Shown: piece by piece, positions 18,757 to 28,360 of the stretch | Numbering within the stretch: the stretch's first letter is position 1 | Layout: the number at the start of each line of letters is the position of its first letter | Origin: Cellulomonas phragmiteti | Lineage (GTDB): Bacteria; Actinomycetota; Actinomycetes; Actinomycetales; Cellulomonadaceae | Assembly (NCBI RefSeq): GCF_016862775.1 | Contig: NZ_BONP01000022.1 | Location: forward strand, 1 to 62,318 | Length of the DNA stretch: 62,318 nucleotides | Direction of reading: 5' to 3' | Made by a program: the position numbers and the translations under genes | Notes under the pieces: generated by a model | What the model was told of the DNA's origin: nothing | What the model saw: only the letters and a program-made list of their open reading frames with translations | The model's database searches: none

Positions 18757-19329
18757 TCAGGTCATCCGCAGGGTCGTGACGCACGTCGGGCTGCCGTCGG
18801 TGGTGCTGAAGGGCACGCTGCCGGTCCGGCCCTCGTGGGTGACCTCGATCGTCCCGTCGATGTCGGCCGGCAGCCAGAAGCCGACGAACCCGTTGGTGTA
18901 CGTCGTCGTGCTCTTGTCGACGAGGACCTCGCCGTCGGCGTCGGTGATGAGCACGTCGACGGGCTCCTCGACGAGCTCGCCCTGGCAGGTGGCGAGGCTG
19001 TGGAAGAAGCACTCGTGCGTGCTGTCGACGTACGGCGCGATCGACACGTAGAAGACGTCGCCGTCGAGCGGCACGGCGACCTCGGTGGTGCCGTCGCCCA
19101 CCAGGACCTCGTCCTGACGCACGGACGCCATGAGGTCGAGCGGACGGGGGTCGGTGGACGCGTCGAGCCGCTCGACGATCTCCGTGCCGGTGAGCCCGTC
19201 GAGACCGAGGGCGGCCAGGACGTCGCCGTCGGGTGGGGCGGGTGCGTCGTCCGGTGCGGTGGTGGCGCAGCCGACGAGCAGGGCGAGGGCGGCGACGAGG
19301 GCGGCCCCGGGCAGGGTACGTGTGCGCAT
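18757..19329 (-). CDS. CueP-like copper-binding lipoprotein
   Basis: 190 residues. The signal peptide ends in a lipobox LLVGC (Cys at about 21), so the protein should be lipid-anchored outside the membrane. The mature part has the CueP features: VSIAPYVDSTHECFFHSLATCQGEL near residues 93-118 with two Cys and two His as likely metal ligands, and a third Cys near the C-terminus (SPTCVTTL). CueP binds periplasmic copper in enterobacteria; related lipoproteins occur in actinobacteria. No copper pump or CsoR gene is adjacent, so the copper role rests on family resemblance. Confidence 0.75.
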   Translation of the reverse strand: MRTRTLPGAALVAALALLVGCATTAPDDAPAPPDGDVLAALGLDGLTGTEIVERLDASTDPRPLDLMASVRQDEVLVGDGTTEVAVPLDGDVFYVSIAPYVDSTHECFFHSLATCQGELVEEPVDVLITDADGEVLVDKSTTTYTNGFVGFWLPADIDGTIEVTHEGRTGSVPFSTTDGSPTCVTTLRMT

Positions 19330-19426
19330 GCCCCATCATGTGCCGGGTCGGCACCGCTGGTCGGGGGGCGAGGGTCCCGTCGGCCATGAAGGTTCGATGA
19401 AGCCTGCTCGCGGGCGCTGCAGTCCC

Positions 19427-20155
19427 TCAGGGCTGCGGCACCGACGCGACGTACAGGGTGCTGGTGGCGACCCCGGTCCGCGAGGCGTCCGGGAAGGTGA
19501 CGACGTGGGCGGCGGCGTCGGGCAGGGCGGCCCGCAGTCGCGCGAGGTAGTCGTCGTCGGGCGCGTCGTCGGACCAGAGCGCGAACACCCCGCCGGGTCG
19601 CAGCCGCGTGACGACCTTCGCGATGCCGTCGGACGTGTAGAACGGTGCGTGCCCCGGGTGGAGGAGGTGCCGGGGCGAGTGGTCGATGTCGACGACGAGC
19701 GCGTCGACGGGGAACAGGCCGTCCGCGTCGTCGGCGGGCCCGGTGACGCCGAGCACGAGGGCGAAGAAGTCGCCGAGCACGAGCCGGCACCGGGGGTCGC
19801 CGGCGACGTGAGGTCCGAGCGGGACGAGACCGTCGCGGTGCCACCCGATGACCGGTGCCAGCGCGTCGACCACGGCGAGGCTGCGCACGCGCTCGTCGTC
19901 CAGGACGGCGGCGGCGGTGTAGCCCAGCCCGAGGCCGCCGACGACGACGTCCAGCGGCCGGTCCGGGGCGTGCGCGAGGGCCGTGCGCGCCAGCTCGGTC
20001 TCGGACGTCGTGAACATGCTGGACATCAGGTAGTCGTCGTCGAGCTTGACCTCGAACACGTCCTCGCCCGTCCGCGGGTCGATCCGGCGGCGCAGGCTGA
20101 CCGCGCCGATCGGGGTCTGCTGGTGGTCGATCTCCTCGAAGCGCGGGCGTCCCAT
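19427..20155 (-). CDS. Spermidine-synthase-like SAM-dependent methyltransferase
   Basis: 242 residues from ATG 20155; a GTG at 20164 is possible. The Rossmann motif VVVGGLGLGYTAAAVL lies near residue 70, followed by SLAVVDALAPVIGWH and VDALVVDIDHSPRHLLH. The pattern resembles spermidine synthase and related SAM-binding proteins. There is no clear polyamine-binding signature, so the substrate is unknown. Divergent from the SulP gene. The 196 bp between them contain no recognised operator. Confidence 0.65.
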   Translation of the reverse strand: MGRPRFEEIDHQQTPIGAVSLRRRIDPRTGEDVFEVKLDDDYLMSSMFTTSETELARTALAHAPDRPLDVVVGGLGLGYTAAAVLDDERVRSLAVVDALAPVIGWHRDGLVPLGPHVAGDPRCRLVLGDFFALVLGVTGPADDADGLFPVDALVVDIDHSPRHLLHPGHAPFYTSDGIAKVVTRLRPGGVFALWSDDAPDDDYLARLRAALPDAAAHVVTFPDASRTGVATSTLYVASVPQP

Positions 20156-20351
20156 GGGGGCCACTGTGCACCACCCTGGTGCCGGAGGGCGGACTCGACC
20201 CTCACGTCAGGGTACGGTGGTCCCGGTCGTCCACGCGGGCGCTGCCCCGGGCTGCCCACGGGTCCGACCGTGCGCGCCGCCGCGCCGACCCCCTGACCCT
20301 GCCGCCCAGCGGCTCGGGCGTGCGCGCCCTCGTGACGAACGGAACACCTGC

Positions 20352-21866
20352 GTGTCGACGACCGTGCCCACCACGCCCCACGTCCCCGAGGCTGCCGAGG
20401 TGTTCTCGGTGCGCGCCGCGCTGCGATCGCCCCGCCGCCTGCGCACCGAGGTCCTCGCCGGCCTCGTCGTGGCCCTCGCGCTCATCCCCGAGGCCATCTC
20501 GTTCTCCATCATCGCCGGGGTCGACCCCCGGGTCGGGTTGTTCGCCTCGTTCACCATGGCCGTGTCCATCGCGTTCCTCGGCGGCCGGCCCGCGATGATC
20601 TCTGCCGCGACCGGGGCCATCGCGCTCGTCGTGGCGCCGCTCTCGCGCGAGCACGGCCTGGACCACCTCCTGGCCGCGGTGATCCTCGGAGGCGTCCTGC
20701 AGGTGGTGCTCGGGCTCGTCGGGGTCGCGCGGCTCATGCGGTTCATCCCGCGCTCGGTGATGGTCGGGTTCGTCAACGCGCTGGCCATCCTCATCTTCCT
20801 GGCCCAGCTCCCGCACCTGACCGGCGTGTCGTGGGTGGTCTACGTCCTGGTCGCCGTCGCCCTGGCCGTCATGGTGCTGCTGCCCCGGTGGACGACCGTC
20901 GTGCCGGCACCGCTCGTCGCCATCGTCCTCCTCACGGCCTTCACGATGGTCACCGCCCTGGCCGTGCCCACCGTGGGCGACGAGGGCGAGCTGCCGCGCT
21001 CCCTGCCGTCCCTGCTGGTCCCGGACGTGCCGTTCACGGTCGAGACCCTGCGCATCGTCGCCCCGTACGCCGTGACCATCGCCCTCGTCGGCCTCCTCGA
21101 GTCGCTCCTGACGGCCAAGCTGGTCGACGACGTCACCGACACCCACTCGAACAAGACCCGCGAGAGCTGGGGTCAGGGCGTGTCGCAGATCATCACCGGG
21201 TTCTTCGGCGGCATGGGCGGCTGCGCGATGATCGGGCAGACGATGATCAACGTGAAGGCGTCGGGTGCGCGCACCCGGATCTCGACGTTCCTCGCCGGCG
21301 TGTTCCTGCTGGCCCTGGTCGTCGGCGCCGGTGACCTGGTCGCACAGATCCCCATGGCCGCGCTCGTCGCCGTCATGGTCGTCGTGGCGGTCTCGACGTT
21401 CGACTGGCACTCGCTGCGCACGCTGCGTCGCATGCCCCGCAGCGAGTCCGTCGTCATGCTGACGACGGTCGGCATCACCGTCGCCACGCACAACCTCGCG
21501 TACGGGGTCCTCGCGGGCGTGCTCGTCGCGATGGTGGCCTTCGCCCGGCGGGTCGCGCACCTCACCCAGGTCGTGCGTCTCGACGACAGCGACGAGGACG
21601 GCGAAGCCGTCTACGCGGTCGTCGGGGAGCTGTTCTTCGCCTCGTCGAACGACCTGGTGTACCAGTTCGACTACGCGGGCGACCCGCCCCGCGTGGTCAT
21701 CGACATGGCCGGTGCGCACATCTGGGACGCGTCGACCGTGGCGACCCTCGACGCGATCCGCACCAGGTACGCCCAGAAGGGCAAGGAGGTCGAGATCATC
21801 AACCTCGACGACGACAGCGCCCGCCGGCACGAGCACCTCGCCGGGCAGCTCGGCCAGGGGCACTGA
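20352..21866 (+). CDS. SulP-family anion transporter with STAS domain
   Basis: 504 residues from GTG 20352. Membrane domain of about ten to twelve helices; the SulP region near residue 45 contains ALIPEAISFSIIAGVDPRVG, and MGGCAMIGQTMINVK is near 300. The C-terminal STAS domain contains VVIDMAGAHIWDASTVATLD, where the Ser-Thr corresponds to the regulatory site of STAS proteins. Likely substrates are sulfate, bicarbonate or another small anion; sequence alone does not decide. The start was chosen because earlier frame is Arg/Pro-rich. Confidence 0.85.
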   Translation: MSTTVPTTPHVPEAAEVFSVRAALRSPRRLRTEVLAGLVVALALIPEAISFSIIAGVDPRVGLFASFTMAVSIAFLGGRPAMISAATGAIALVVAPLSREHGLDHLLAAVILGGVLQVVLGLVGVARLMRFIPRSVMVGFVNALAILIFLAQLPHLTGVSWVVYVLVAVALAVMVLLPRWTTVVPAPLVAIVLLTAFTMVTALAVPTVGDEGELPRSLPSLLVPDVPFTVETLRIVAPYAVTIALVGLLESLLTAKLVDDVTDTHSNKTRESWGQGVSQIITGFFGGMGGCAMIGQTMINVKASGARTRISTFLAGVFLLALVVGAGDLVAQIPMAALVAVMVVVAVSTFDWHSLRTLRRMPRSESVVMLTTVGITVATHNLAYGVLAGVLVAMVAFARRVAHLTQVVRLDDSDEDGEAVYAVVGELFFASSNDLVYQFDYAGDPPRVVIDMAGAHIWDASTVATLDAIRTRYAQKGKEVEIINLDDDSARRHEHLAGQLGQGH

Positions 21867-21888
21867 CGACGCGCCCGCTCCCGAGGGA

Positions 21889-21929
21889 CGACGAAGGGCT
21901 CCGTGACCACGTCACGGAGCCCTTCGTCG
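21889..21929. terminator. Bidirectional terminator between SulP and RNase J genes
   Basis: CGACGAAGGGCTCCGTGAC and its exact complement form a 19-bp stem with a 3-base loop. It lies between two convergent genes and can serve both. Confidence 0.8.
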
Positions 21930-21936
21930 TCGGGTC

Positions 21937-23616
21937 TCAGGCCTCGACGGTCACCGCGACGACGACCGGCTGCGGGCCACCACGGCGCCGCAGCACGCGC
22001 TCGGCCGCCCGGCGCACCAGGGCGTCGAGGGCGTCGGCGTCGGTGAACGTGGCCGCCGGCGCCTGGGACAGCGCCTGCCGGATCGCCTTGTCGACCGCGC
22101 CCTGGGCGTCGGCGGCGTGCGCGACGCCCGTGGAGAGCAGCTCGACCGGCTCGGCGAGGGTCGCGGCGTCGGAGTCGACGACCGCGACGACCGTCACCAC
22201 GCCCCCGTCGCGCAGCTCGCGGCGCTGCGCGAGCAGGCGCTCGTCGGTGCGACCGACGACGCCGTCCTCGACGTACACCTCGGCCGCGGCCACGCGTCCG
22301 ACCACCTTGGCCGTGCCGTCCACGAGGTCGATGACGTCACCGTCGTGCGCCACGAGGACGTTCTCCGGTGCCATGCCCGTGCGCAGGGCCAGGTCCGCGT
22401 TCGCACGCAGGTGCTTGGCCTCGCCGTGGATGGGCAGGACGTTGCGGGGGCGCAGCATGTTGTAGAGGTAGACGAGCTCACCGGCGCTCGCGTGGCCGGA
22501 GACGTGGACGCGGGCGTTGCCCTTGTGCACGACGCGGGCGCCGCGGTCCGTCAGCCGGTTGATGACGCGGTAGATCGCCGTCTCGTTGCCGGGGATGAGC
22601 GAGGAGGCCAGCAGGACCGTGTCGCCCTCCCCGACCTCGATCTGGTGCTCGCCGCGGGCCATGCGCGACAGCGCGGCGAGCGGCTCGCCCTGGGACCCGG
22701 TGCACACGTACGCCACCTTGTGGTCGGGCATGCGCTCGAGCTGCTTGGGGTCCACGACGACGCCGTCGGGGATCGTGAGGTAGCCGAGGTCCTGCGCGAT
22801 CTTCATGTTGCGCACCATCGACCGGCCGACGAACCCCACCTTGCGGCCGTGCTCGACGGCGGCGTCGACCACCTGCTGGATGCGGTGGACGTGGCTGGCG
22901 AAGCTCGAGACGACCACGCGGCGCTTCGTCGTGGCGAACACCTCGCCGATCGCGGGCGTCAGGTCGCGCTCGGAGATCGTGAAGCCCGGCACCTCGGCGT
23001 TCGTGGAGTCGACGAGGAACATGTCGATGCCCTCGTCGGAGAGGCGGGCCAGGTGCCGCAGGTCCGTCAGGCGCCCGTCGAGCGGGAACTGGTCCATCTT
23101 GAAGTCGCCGGTGTTGACGAGCATGCCGGCCTGCGTGCGCACCGCGACGGCCAGGCCGTCGGGGATCGAGTGGTTGACGGCGACGAACTCGAGGTCGAAG
23201 GCGCCGATCGTCAGGCGGTCGCCGGCGGCGACCTCGACGGTGGCGGGCGTCAGCCGGTGCTCGACCAGCTTGGCGGTGACGAAGGCGAGCGTCAGGCGCG
23301 AGCCGAGGACCGGGATGTCCGTCCGCTCGCGCAGCAGGTACGGGACCCCGCCGATGTGGTCCTCGTGCCCGTGCGTGAGCACGATCGCGTCGATGTCCTG
23401 CCAGCGGTCGGCGAGCGAGCTGAAGTCGGGCAGGATCACGTCGACGCCCGGGTGGTCCTCCTCGGGGAAGAGCACGCCGCAGTCGATGACGAGCAGGCGG
23501 CCCGCGTGCTCTAGGACGGTCATGTTCCGTCCGATCTCGCCCAGTCCGCCCAACGGCGTGACGCGCAGGCCGCGCTTGGGCAGCGCGGGGAGCCGGCCCT
23601 GTGGTGTTCGGTTCAT
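21937..23616 (-). CDS. rnj: Ribonuclease J
   Basis: 559 residues. Metallo-beta-lactamase fold with the beta-CASP insertion, the enzyme with both 5'-3' exonuclease and endonuclease activity on RNA. Zinc motif HGHEDHIGG is near residue 74, with further ligands near VNHSIPDG and NTGDFKMDQ. The beta-CASP motif FVDSTNAE (here LVDSTNAEVPG) and CTGSQGEP and HVSGHASAGE are all present. ATG 23616 is preceded by AGAGGAGAACC, a better start than the upstream in-frame one at 23652. It lies 79 bp downstream of the RF3 gene on the same strand. Confidence 0.93.
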   Translation of the reverse strand: MNRTPQGRLPALPKRGLRVTPLGGLGEIGRNMTVLEHAGRLLVIDCGVLFPEEDHPGVDVILPDFSSLADRWQDIDAIVLTHGHEDHIGGVPYLLRERTDIPVLGSRLTLAFVTAKLVEHRLTPATVEVAAGDRLTIGAFDLEFVAVNHSIPDGLAVAVRTQAGMLVNTGDFKMDQFPLDGRLTDLRHLARLSDEGIDMFLVDSTNAEVPGFTISERDLTPAIGEVFATTKRRVVVSSFASHVHRIQQVVDAAVEHGRKVGFVGRSMVRNMKIAQDLGYLTIPDGVVVDPKQLERMPDHKVAYVCTGSQGEPLAALSRMARGEHQIEVGEGDTVLLASSLIPGNETAIYRVINRLTDRGARVVHKGNARVHVSGHASAGELVYLYNMLRPRNVLPIHGEAKHLRANADLALRTGMAPENVLVAHDGDVIDLVDGTAKVVGRVAAAEVYVEDGVVGRTDERLLAQRRELRDGGVVTVVAVVDSDAATLAEPVELLSTGVAHAADAQGAVDKAIRQALSQAPAATFTDADALDALVRRAAERVLRRRGGPQPVVVAVTVEA

Positions 23617-23695
23617 GGTTCTCCTCTGGACAGCGGTGGCCGACACGGCCACGGAAGGTCGGGGCGCGGGTGTCGCGCAGGACGGGACGGCGCGG

Positions 23696-25279
23696 TCAGG
23701 CGGCGCCGACGAGCAGCTCGGGCAGGGCGAGTCCGGGGCGGTCGCGGCGCAGCGCCTGCAGGACCCAACGGTCGCGCATCAGCGCGAGTCGCGCACCGTC
23801 GGCGCGCGTGACGACCTCGACACCCCGGGCTCCGGCCAGCGCGGCGACGTCCGCGTCGGTGGCGAGCCGGGCGAGCCCGTAGGACAACGGCTGCGTGCGC
23901 ACGGGGGCACCGAACTCGTGCTCCATGCGGAAGGCGACGACCTCGAACTGCAGGGGCCCGACCGCACCGAGGATCGGCTCGCCGTCGCCGCGGTCCGGTG
24001 AGACCAGCAGCTGCACGACGCCCTCGTGGGCGAGCTGGGCGATCCCCTTGCGGAACTGCTTGGCGCGGCCGGGGTCGGCGGGACGTGCGGTGACGAAGTG
24101 CTCGGGCGGGAACGCGGGCATCGGGGGGAACACCGCGGGCGGGCCCTGGGGGTCGTACAGGGTGTCGCCGACCGCGAGGGCGGTGGCGTTGACCAGGCCG
24201 ACGACGTCGCCGGGGTACGCGGTCTCGACGATCTCGCGGTCGCGACCGAAGACGGTGGCGGCGTGCTTGGTGGCGAACGAGCGGCCGGTCTGGGCGTGGA
24301 CGACGGGCATGCCCCGCTCGAAGGTCCCCGACACGACGCGGATGAACGCGACCTGGTCGCGGTGCTGGCGGTCCATGCCGGCCTGCACCTTGAACACGAC
24401 GGCGCTGAACGGGGCGTCGACGTCACGGGCACGCCCGTCGGTGGTGACCCGGGGCCCGGGTGCGGGTGCGAACCGGCGGACGGCCTCCAGCAGCCCGCGG
24501 ACACCGATGTTGGTCAGGGCGACGCCGAACAGCAGGGGAGTGGTGCGTCCGGCGAGGAACGACTCGACGTCCGGTGCGGGCAGCAGCCCGGCCTGGTCGA
24601 CGGCGTCGGTCACGTCGTCACCGAGCTCGCGGGCGGCGTCGTCCGGCGTGAGGTGCCGCTCCTCGGCGAGCGTGGCACCACCGGGTGCGCGGTGGTAGGT
24701 CGTCACGTCGCCGGTGCGCGGGTCCAGCAGGCCACGCAGGCGGCCCGCCTCGCCCACGGGCCACGTCACCGGTGCCGCGACGAGGCCGATGCGCTGCTCG
24801 AGCTCGTCGCAGAGCTCCAGGGCGTCCTTGCCCGGACGGTCCCACTTGTTGACGAAGGTCAGCACGGGCACACCGCGCGTGCGGCACACCTCGAAGAGCT
24901 TGAGGGTCTGCGGCTCGAGGCCCTTGGCGGCGTCGAGCAGCATGACGGCGCAGTCGACCGCCGTGAGCACCCGGTAGGTGTCCTCGGAGAAGTCGGCGTG
25001 CCCGGGGGTGTCGAGGAGGTTGATCACCGTGTCCTCGAACTGCAGCTGCAGGGCGGCGGACGAGATCGAGATCCCGCGCTTCTGCTCGATCTCCTGCCAG
25101 TCCGAGACGACCCCGCCGCGGCCGGCCTTGCCGTGCACCGCGCCGGCGCGCGAGATGGCGTGCGCGTGCAGCGCGAGCGCCTCGGTGAGCGTCGACTTGC
25201 CGGCGTCGGGGTGGGAGATGACGGCGATGCTGCGGCGGGGTGCCGGCGTGTCGCCGTGGTGGTCGGTCGTCGAGGTCAC
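23696..25279 (-). CDS. prfC: Peptide chain release factor 3
   Basis: 527 residues. Translational GTPase that recycles RF1 and RF2 from the ribosome after termination. G1 motif SHPDAGKS near residue 21, G3 DTPGHADF near 90, and G4 NKWDRPGKD near 144, then the RF3-type domain II and C-terminal domain (GPLQFEVVAFRMEHEFG). GTG 25279 overlaps the stop of the MerR gene (GTGA), so the two are translationally coupled. Complete and normal in length. Confidence 0.93.
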   Translation of the reverse strand: MTSTTDHHGDTPAPRRSIAVISHPDAGKSTLTEALALHAHAISRAGAVHGKAGRGGVVSDWQEIEQKRGISISSAALQLQFEDTVINLLDTPGHADFSEDTYRVLTAVDCAVMLLDAAKGLEPQTLKLFEVCRTRGVPVLTFVNKWDRPGKDALELCDELEQRIGLVAAPVTWPVGEAGRLRGLLDPRTGDVTTYHRAPGGATLAEERHLTPDDAARELGDDVTDAVDQAGLLPAPDVESFLAGRTTPLLFGVALTNIGVRGLLEAVRRFAPAPGPRVTTDGRARDVDAPFSAVVFKVQAGMDRQHRDQVAFIRVVSGTFERGMPVVHAQTGRSFATKHAATVFGRDREIVETAYPGDVVGLVNATALAVGDTLYDPQGPPAVFPPMPAFPPEHFVTARPADPGRAKQFRKGIAQLAHEGVVQLLVSPDRGDGEPILGAVGPLQFEVVAFRMEHEFGAPVRTQPLSYGLARLATDADVAALAGARGVEVVTRADGARLALMRDRWVLQALRRDRPGLALPELLVGAA

Positions 25280-25707
25280 GCTGGCGACCCACCCCCGTGG
25301 CGGGCGTGCTCGGTGCGCAGCTCCCCGGCGAAGGCCTCGGCGTTGGCGAGCTGCTGCCGCAGGCTCGCGCAGCGCTCCTCGACGGCCAGCCGGAACATCT
25401 CGAGACGGTCGACCAGCGGTGCGCGCTCGGGCTCCGGCGTCGCGGTGTCCGTGAGGGCGTCGATCGTCTGCAGCAGCTCGCGCATCTCCTCGAGGGAGAA
25501 GTCCAGCGGCTTCATGCGGCGGACCAGCTGCAGGCGGGCGATGTCGGCCTCGGAGTACAGCCGGAACCCGCCCTGCGAGCGCGCCGAGGGGACGACGAGA
25601 CCGACCTCCTCGTAGTACCGGATGGTGCGCAGGGACAGCCGGGTGCGCTCGGCGACCTCACCGATCTGCTTGTGGTCGACCCTCACGCGCTCACCTCCGG
25701 CAGTCAT
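25276..25707 (-). CDS. MerR-family transcriptional regulator
   Basis: 143 residues. N-terminal MerR winged helix-turn-helix (IGEVAERTRLSLRTIRYYEEVGL, with GFRLYSEADIARL as the wing), then a coiled-coil dimerisation helix from about residue 85 (EPERAPLVDRLEMFRLAVEE). No Cys or other metal ligands, so it is not a metal sensor of the classical MerR type. It overlaps prfC, an unusual partner, and probably controls its own operon; the signal is unknown. Confidence 0.85.
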   Translation of the reverse strand: MTAGGERVRVDHKQIGEVAERTRLSLRTIRYYEEVGLVVPSARSQGGFRLYSEADIARLQLVRRMKPLDFSLEEMRELLQTIDALTDTATPEPERAPLVDRLEMFRLAVEERCASLRQQLANAEAFAGELRTEHARHGGGSPA

Positions 25708-25772
25708 CCCGCCAACTCTACCGGCGCGGGAGAGTGCCGCAGGACGCCACCGGGGTCCTGCGGGCCGCAGCC

Positions 25773-26204
25773 TCAGGGGGCGCTCGGTGTCGTCACCGGC
25801 GTGACGCCGAGCGACTCCAGGAGTCCGAGCACGCGGGTGCGGATCTCGTCGCGGATCGGCCGGACGGCCTCGATGCCCTGGCCGGCCGGGTCGTCGAGCT
25901 TCCAGTCCTCGTAGCGCTTACCAGGGTAGAACGGGCACGCGTCGCCGCACCCCATGGTGATGACGACGTCGGACGCCTGGACGGCCTCGTCGGTGAGGAC
26001 CTGGGGGACCTCGGCCCGGATGTCGATGCCCTCCTCGAGCATCGCCGCGACCGCCGTCGGGTTGATCTGCTCGGCCGGCATCGACCCGGCGGAGCGGACC
26101 TCGACGGCGCCGCCGGACAGGTGGCGCAGGTAGCCGGCCGCCATCTGCGAACGGCCGGCGTTGTGCACGCACACGAACAGGGCGCTGGGCGTCGTGGACG
26201 TCAT
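25773..26204 (-). CDS. arsC: Arsenate reductase, low-molecular-weight phosphatase type
   Basis: 143 residues from ATG 26204. Low-molecular-weight tyrosine-phosphatase fold with the P-loop CVHNAGRSQM near residue 12 (Cys-x5-Arg) and the GCGDACPFYPGKRYEDW segment with a further Cys pair. In actinobacteria such enzymes reduce arsenate with mycothiol and mycoredoxin; the cofactor is inferred from the lineage. Last gene of the ars operon, 48 bp after the arsR-arsC fusion, so the operon has two reductase domains. Confidence 0.9.
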   Translation of the reverse strand: MTSTTPSALFVCVHNAGRSQMAAGYLRHLSGGAVEVRSAGSMPAEQINPTAVAAMLEEGIDIRAEVPQVLTDEAVQASDVVITMGCGDACPFYPGKRYEDWKLDDPAGQGIEAVRPIRDEIRTRVLGLLESLGVTPVTTPSAP

Positions 26205-26252
26205 GGTGGGTCCTCGTCTCATCGGTGTCGGTCGGTGGGTCGGTCGCAGGGG

Positions 26253-27248
26253 TCAGTCGGCCGGCAGCAGGTCGGCCACCAGGGCGCGGACCCGTCGGTC
26301 GAGCTCGTCACGGATCGCGGCGACGCCCTCGGGGGAGGCGAGCGCGGGGTCGCCGACCGCCCAGTCCTCGTACCGCGTGCCGGGCAGCACCGGGCAGGTG
26401 TCGCCGCAGCCCATGGTCACCACGACGTCGGCGGCGCGCACGGCGTCGTCGGTCAACGGCTTGGGGAAGGCCGAGTCGTCCGCACCGAGCGCGGCGAGCG
26501 CGGGCATGACGCCCGTGTGCACGGCGGCAGCGGGTGCCGAGCCCGCGGAGCGCACGACGACCCGGTCGCCCGCGTGGTGGCGCAGCAGCGCGGCGGCCAG
26601 CTGGGAGCGGCCCGCGTTGGCCACGCAGACGAACAGCACGTGGGGGCGGGTGTCACCGGCCGGCCGGGCGCGGTCGGTCAGCCGCTGCCGGGCGAATCGC
26701 TCGGCGTTGACCACGAGGTGCGCGCCGACGGTGGCCGTGCGGGCGAGGGACGCGTACGACTCGCGCACCAGGAGCTGCACGGTCGGCGCGGAGGCGTCGG
26801 GGAACTCGGCGGTGAGCCGGGCGGCGACCCGGTCGAGCACCGCGTCCGTGTCCCGCAGCCCTGTCCCGGCGTCGCGCGCGGGCTCGACGGCGGCGGGGGC
26901 GAACGAGTCCAGCAGCGTGGCGACGGCGCCGCGCACCTGCGGTGCGAGGCGGTAGTACACCCAGGTCGCGCGCCGCTCGGACGTCAGCACGCCGACGTCC
27001 TTGAGGACCTTGAGGTGGTGCGAGACCGTGGGCTGGGAGACGTCGGCGAGGGTGGCGATGTCGCACACGCACGCCTCGCCGGTCGGGCTGGCGGTGATCA
27101 GCGACACCACGCGCAGGCGCAGCGGGTCGGCGAGCGCCTTGAGCACGGCGGCGAGCCGGTCGGCGGCGTCCGTGCCCATCGCGAGCACGTGCGGTGCCGG
27201 GGTGCACCCGTCGTCGAGGACCGCCGGCCGCGGCGAGGTGGTGGTCAC
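26253..27248 (-). CDS. ArsR repressor fused to arsenate reductase ArsC
   Basis: 331 residues in three parts. Residues 25-120 are an ArsR winged helix with the As(III)-binding CVCDIA motif (GEACVCDIATLADVSQPTVS). Residues 135-190 are a three-helix segment (AVLDRVAARLTAEF to LVVNAERFARQRL), the extra domain known from actinobacterial ArsC proteins. Residues 200-331 are the reductase with P-loop CVANAGRSQL and MGCGDTCPVLPG. The protein can thus sense arsenite and reduce arsenate. GTG 27248 overlaps the acr3 stop. It probably represses the operon from the palindrome at 28352-28369. Confidence 0.9.
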   Translation of the reverse strand: MTTTSPRPAVLDDGCTPAPHVLAMGTDAADRLAAVLKALADPLRLRVVSLITASPTGEACVCDIATLADVSQPTVSHHLKVLKDVGVLTSERRATWVYYRLAPQVRGAVATLLDSFAPAAVEPARDAGTGLRDTDAVLDRVAARLTAEFPDASAPTVQLLVRESYASLARTATVGAHLVVNAERFARQRLTDRARPAGDTRPHVLFVCVANAGRSQLAAALLRHHAGDRVVVRSAGSAPAAAVHTGVMPALAALGADDSAFPKPLTDDAVRAADVVVTMGCGDTCPVLPGTRYEDWAVGDPALASPEGVAAIRDELDRRVRALVADLLPAD

Positions 27249-28360
27249 GGGGCGGTCCGCGGGGTGACCGACTCGGCGTAGGGGTCGGTCGCGAACCAGC
27301 GCCGCGCCACCCACAGCGAGACGTACACGAGGCCCACGAGCACGGGGACCTCGATCAGCGGTCCGACCACGCCGGCCAGCGCCTGCCCGGACGTCGCGCC
27401 GAACGTGCCGATCGCGACGGCGATCGCGAGCTCGAAGTTGTTGCCGGCCGCCGTGAACGCCAGCGTCGTCGACCGCGCGTAGCCCAGGCCGAGGGCCTTG
27501 CCGGAGGCGATCCCGACCCCCCACATGACCGCGAAGTACGCGAGCAGGGGCAGGGCGATGCGGGCCACGTCCAGGGGGTTGCGCGTGACGGCGTCCCCCT
27601 GCAGGGCGAAGAGCAGGACGATCGTGAAGAGCAGGCCGTAGAGGGCCCACGGTGCGACGCGGGGCACGAAGCGTGCCTCGTACCAGTCGCGTCCCCGGCT
27701 GCGCTCGCCGATGCGGCGGGACGCGAACCCCGCGGCGAGCGGGACGCCCAGGAAGACGAGCACGTTGACCGCGATCTGCCCGACCGAGACGTCGAGGCCC
27801 TGGGTGTCCAGGCCGAGCCAGCCCGGCAGGACGGTGAGGTAGAACCACCCGAGCAGCGAGAACGCGACGACCTGGAAGACCGAGTTGACGGCGACGAGCA
27901 CTGCGGCGGCCTCGCGGTCCCCGCAGGCGAGGTCGTTCCAGATGACGACCATCGCGATGCAGCGGGCCAGGCCCACGATGATCAGGCCGGTCCGGTACTC
28001 CGGCAGGTCGGGCAGGAAGACCCACGCGAGGGTGAACATGAGCGCGGGGCCGACCAGCCAGTTCAGCGCCAGGGAGCTGACCAGCAGCCGCTTGTCGCCC
28101 GTGACGGCGCTGACGCGGTCGTACCTGACCTTCGCCAGCACCGGGTACATCATCACGAGCAGGCCGAGCCCGATGGGGACCGAGACCCCGCCGACCTCGA
28201 GGTGCGCGAGCAGGTCGGCGAGCGCCGGGACGAACCGGCCGAGCGCGAGACCCGCCACCATGGCCAGCCCGATCCAGGCGGGCAGCCACCGGTCCAGGGT
28301 GGACAGGCGGCCCGCCCTGGCGGGCGCGGGCGGGTGGTCGACGGCTGGCTGTATCGGCAC
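27245..28360 (-). CDS. acr3: ACR3-family arsenite efflux permease
   Basis: 371 residues with about ten membrane helices. Family motifs include LGLLVMMYPVLAKVRYD near residue 65, the catalytic Cys in GLARCIAMVVIWNDLACGD near 130-150, and TLAFTAAGNNFELAIAVAIG near 295. It extrudes arsenite made by the two ArsC domains. Start GTG 28360 lies about 7 bases after a predicted -10 (CAATAT at 28367-28372), so the mRNA is probably leaderless. The gene ends in GTGA shared with the arsR-arsC fusion. Confidence 0.93.
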   Translation of the reverse strand: MPIQPAVDHPPAPARAGRLSTLDRWLPAWIGLAMVAGLALGRFVPALADLLAHLEVGGVSVPIGLGLLVMMYPVLAKVRYDRVSAVTGDKRLLVSSLALNWLVGPALMFTLAWVFLPDLPEYRTGLIIVGLARCIAMVVIWNDLACGDREAAAVLVAVNSVFQVVAFSLLGWFYLTVLPGWLGLDTQGLDVSVGQIAVNVLVFLGVPLAAGFASRRIGERSRGRDWYEARFVPRVAPWALYGLLFTIVLLFALQGDAVTRNPLDVARIALPLLAYFAVMWGVGIASGKALGLGYARSTTLAFTAAGNNFELAIAVAIGTFGATSGQALAGVVGPLIEVPVLVGLVYVSLWVARRWFATDPYAESVTPRTAP

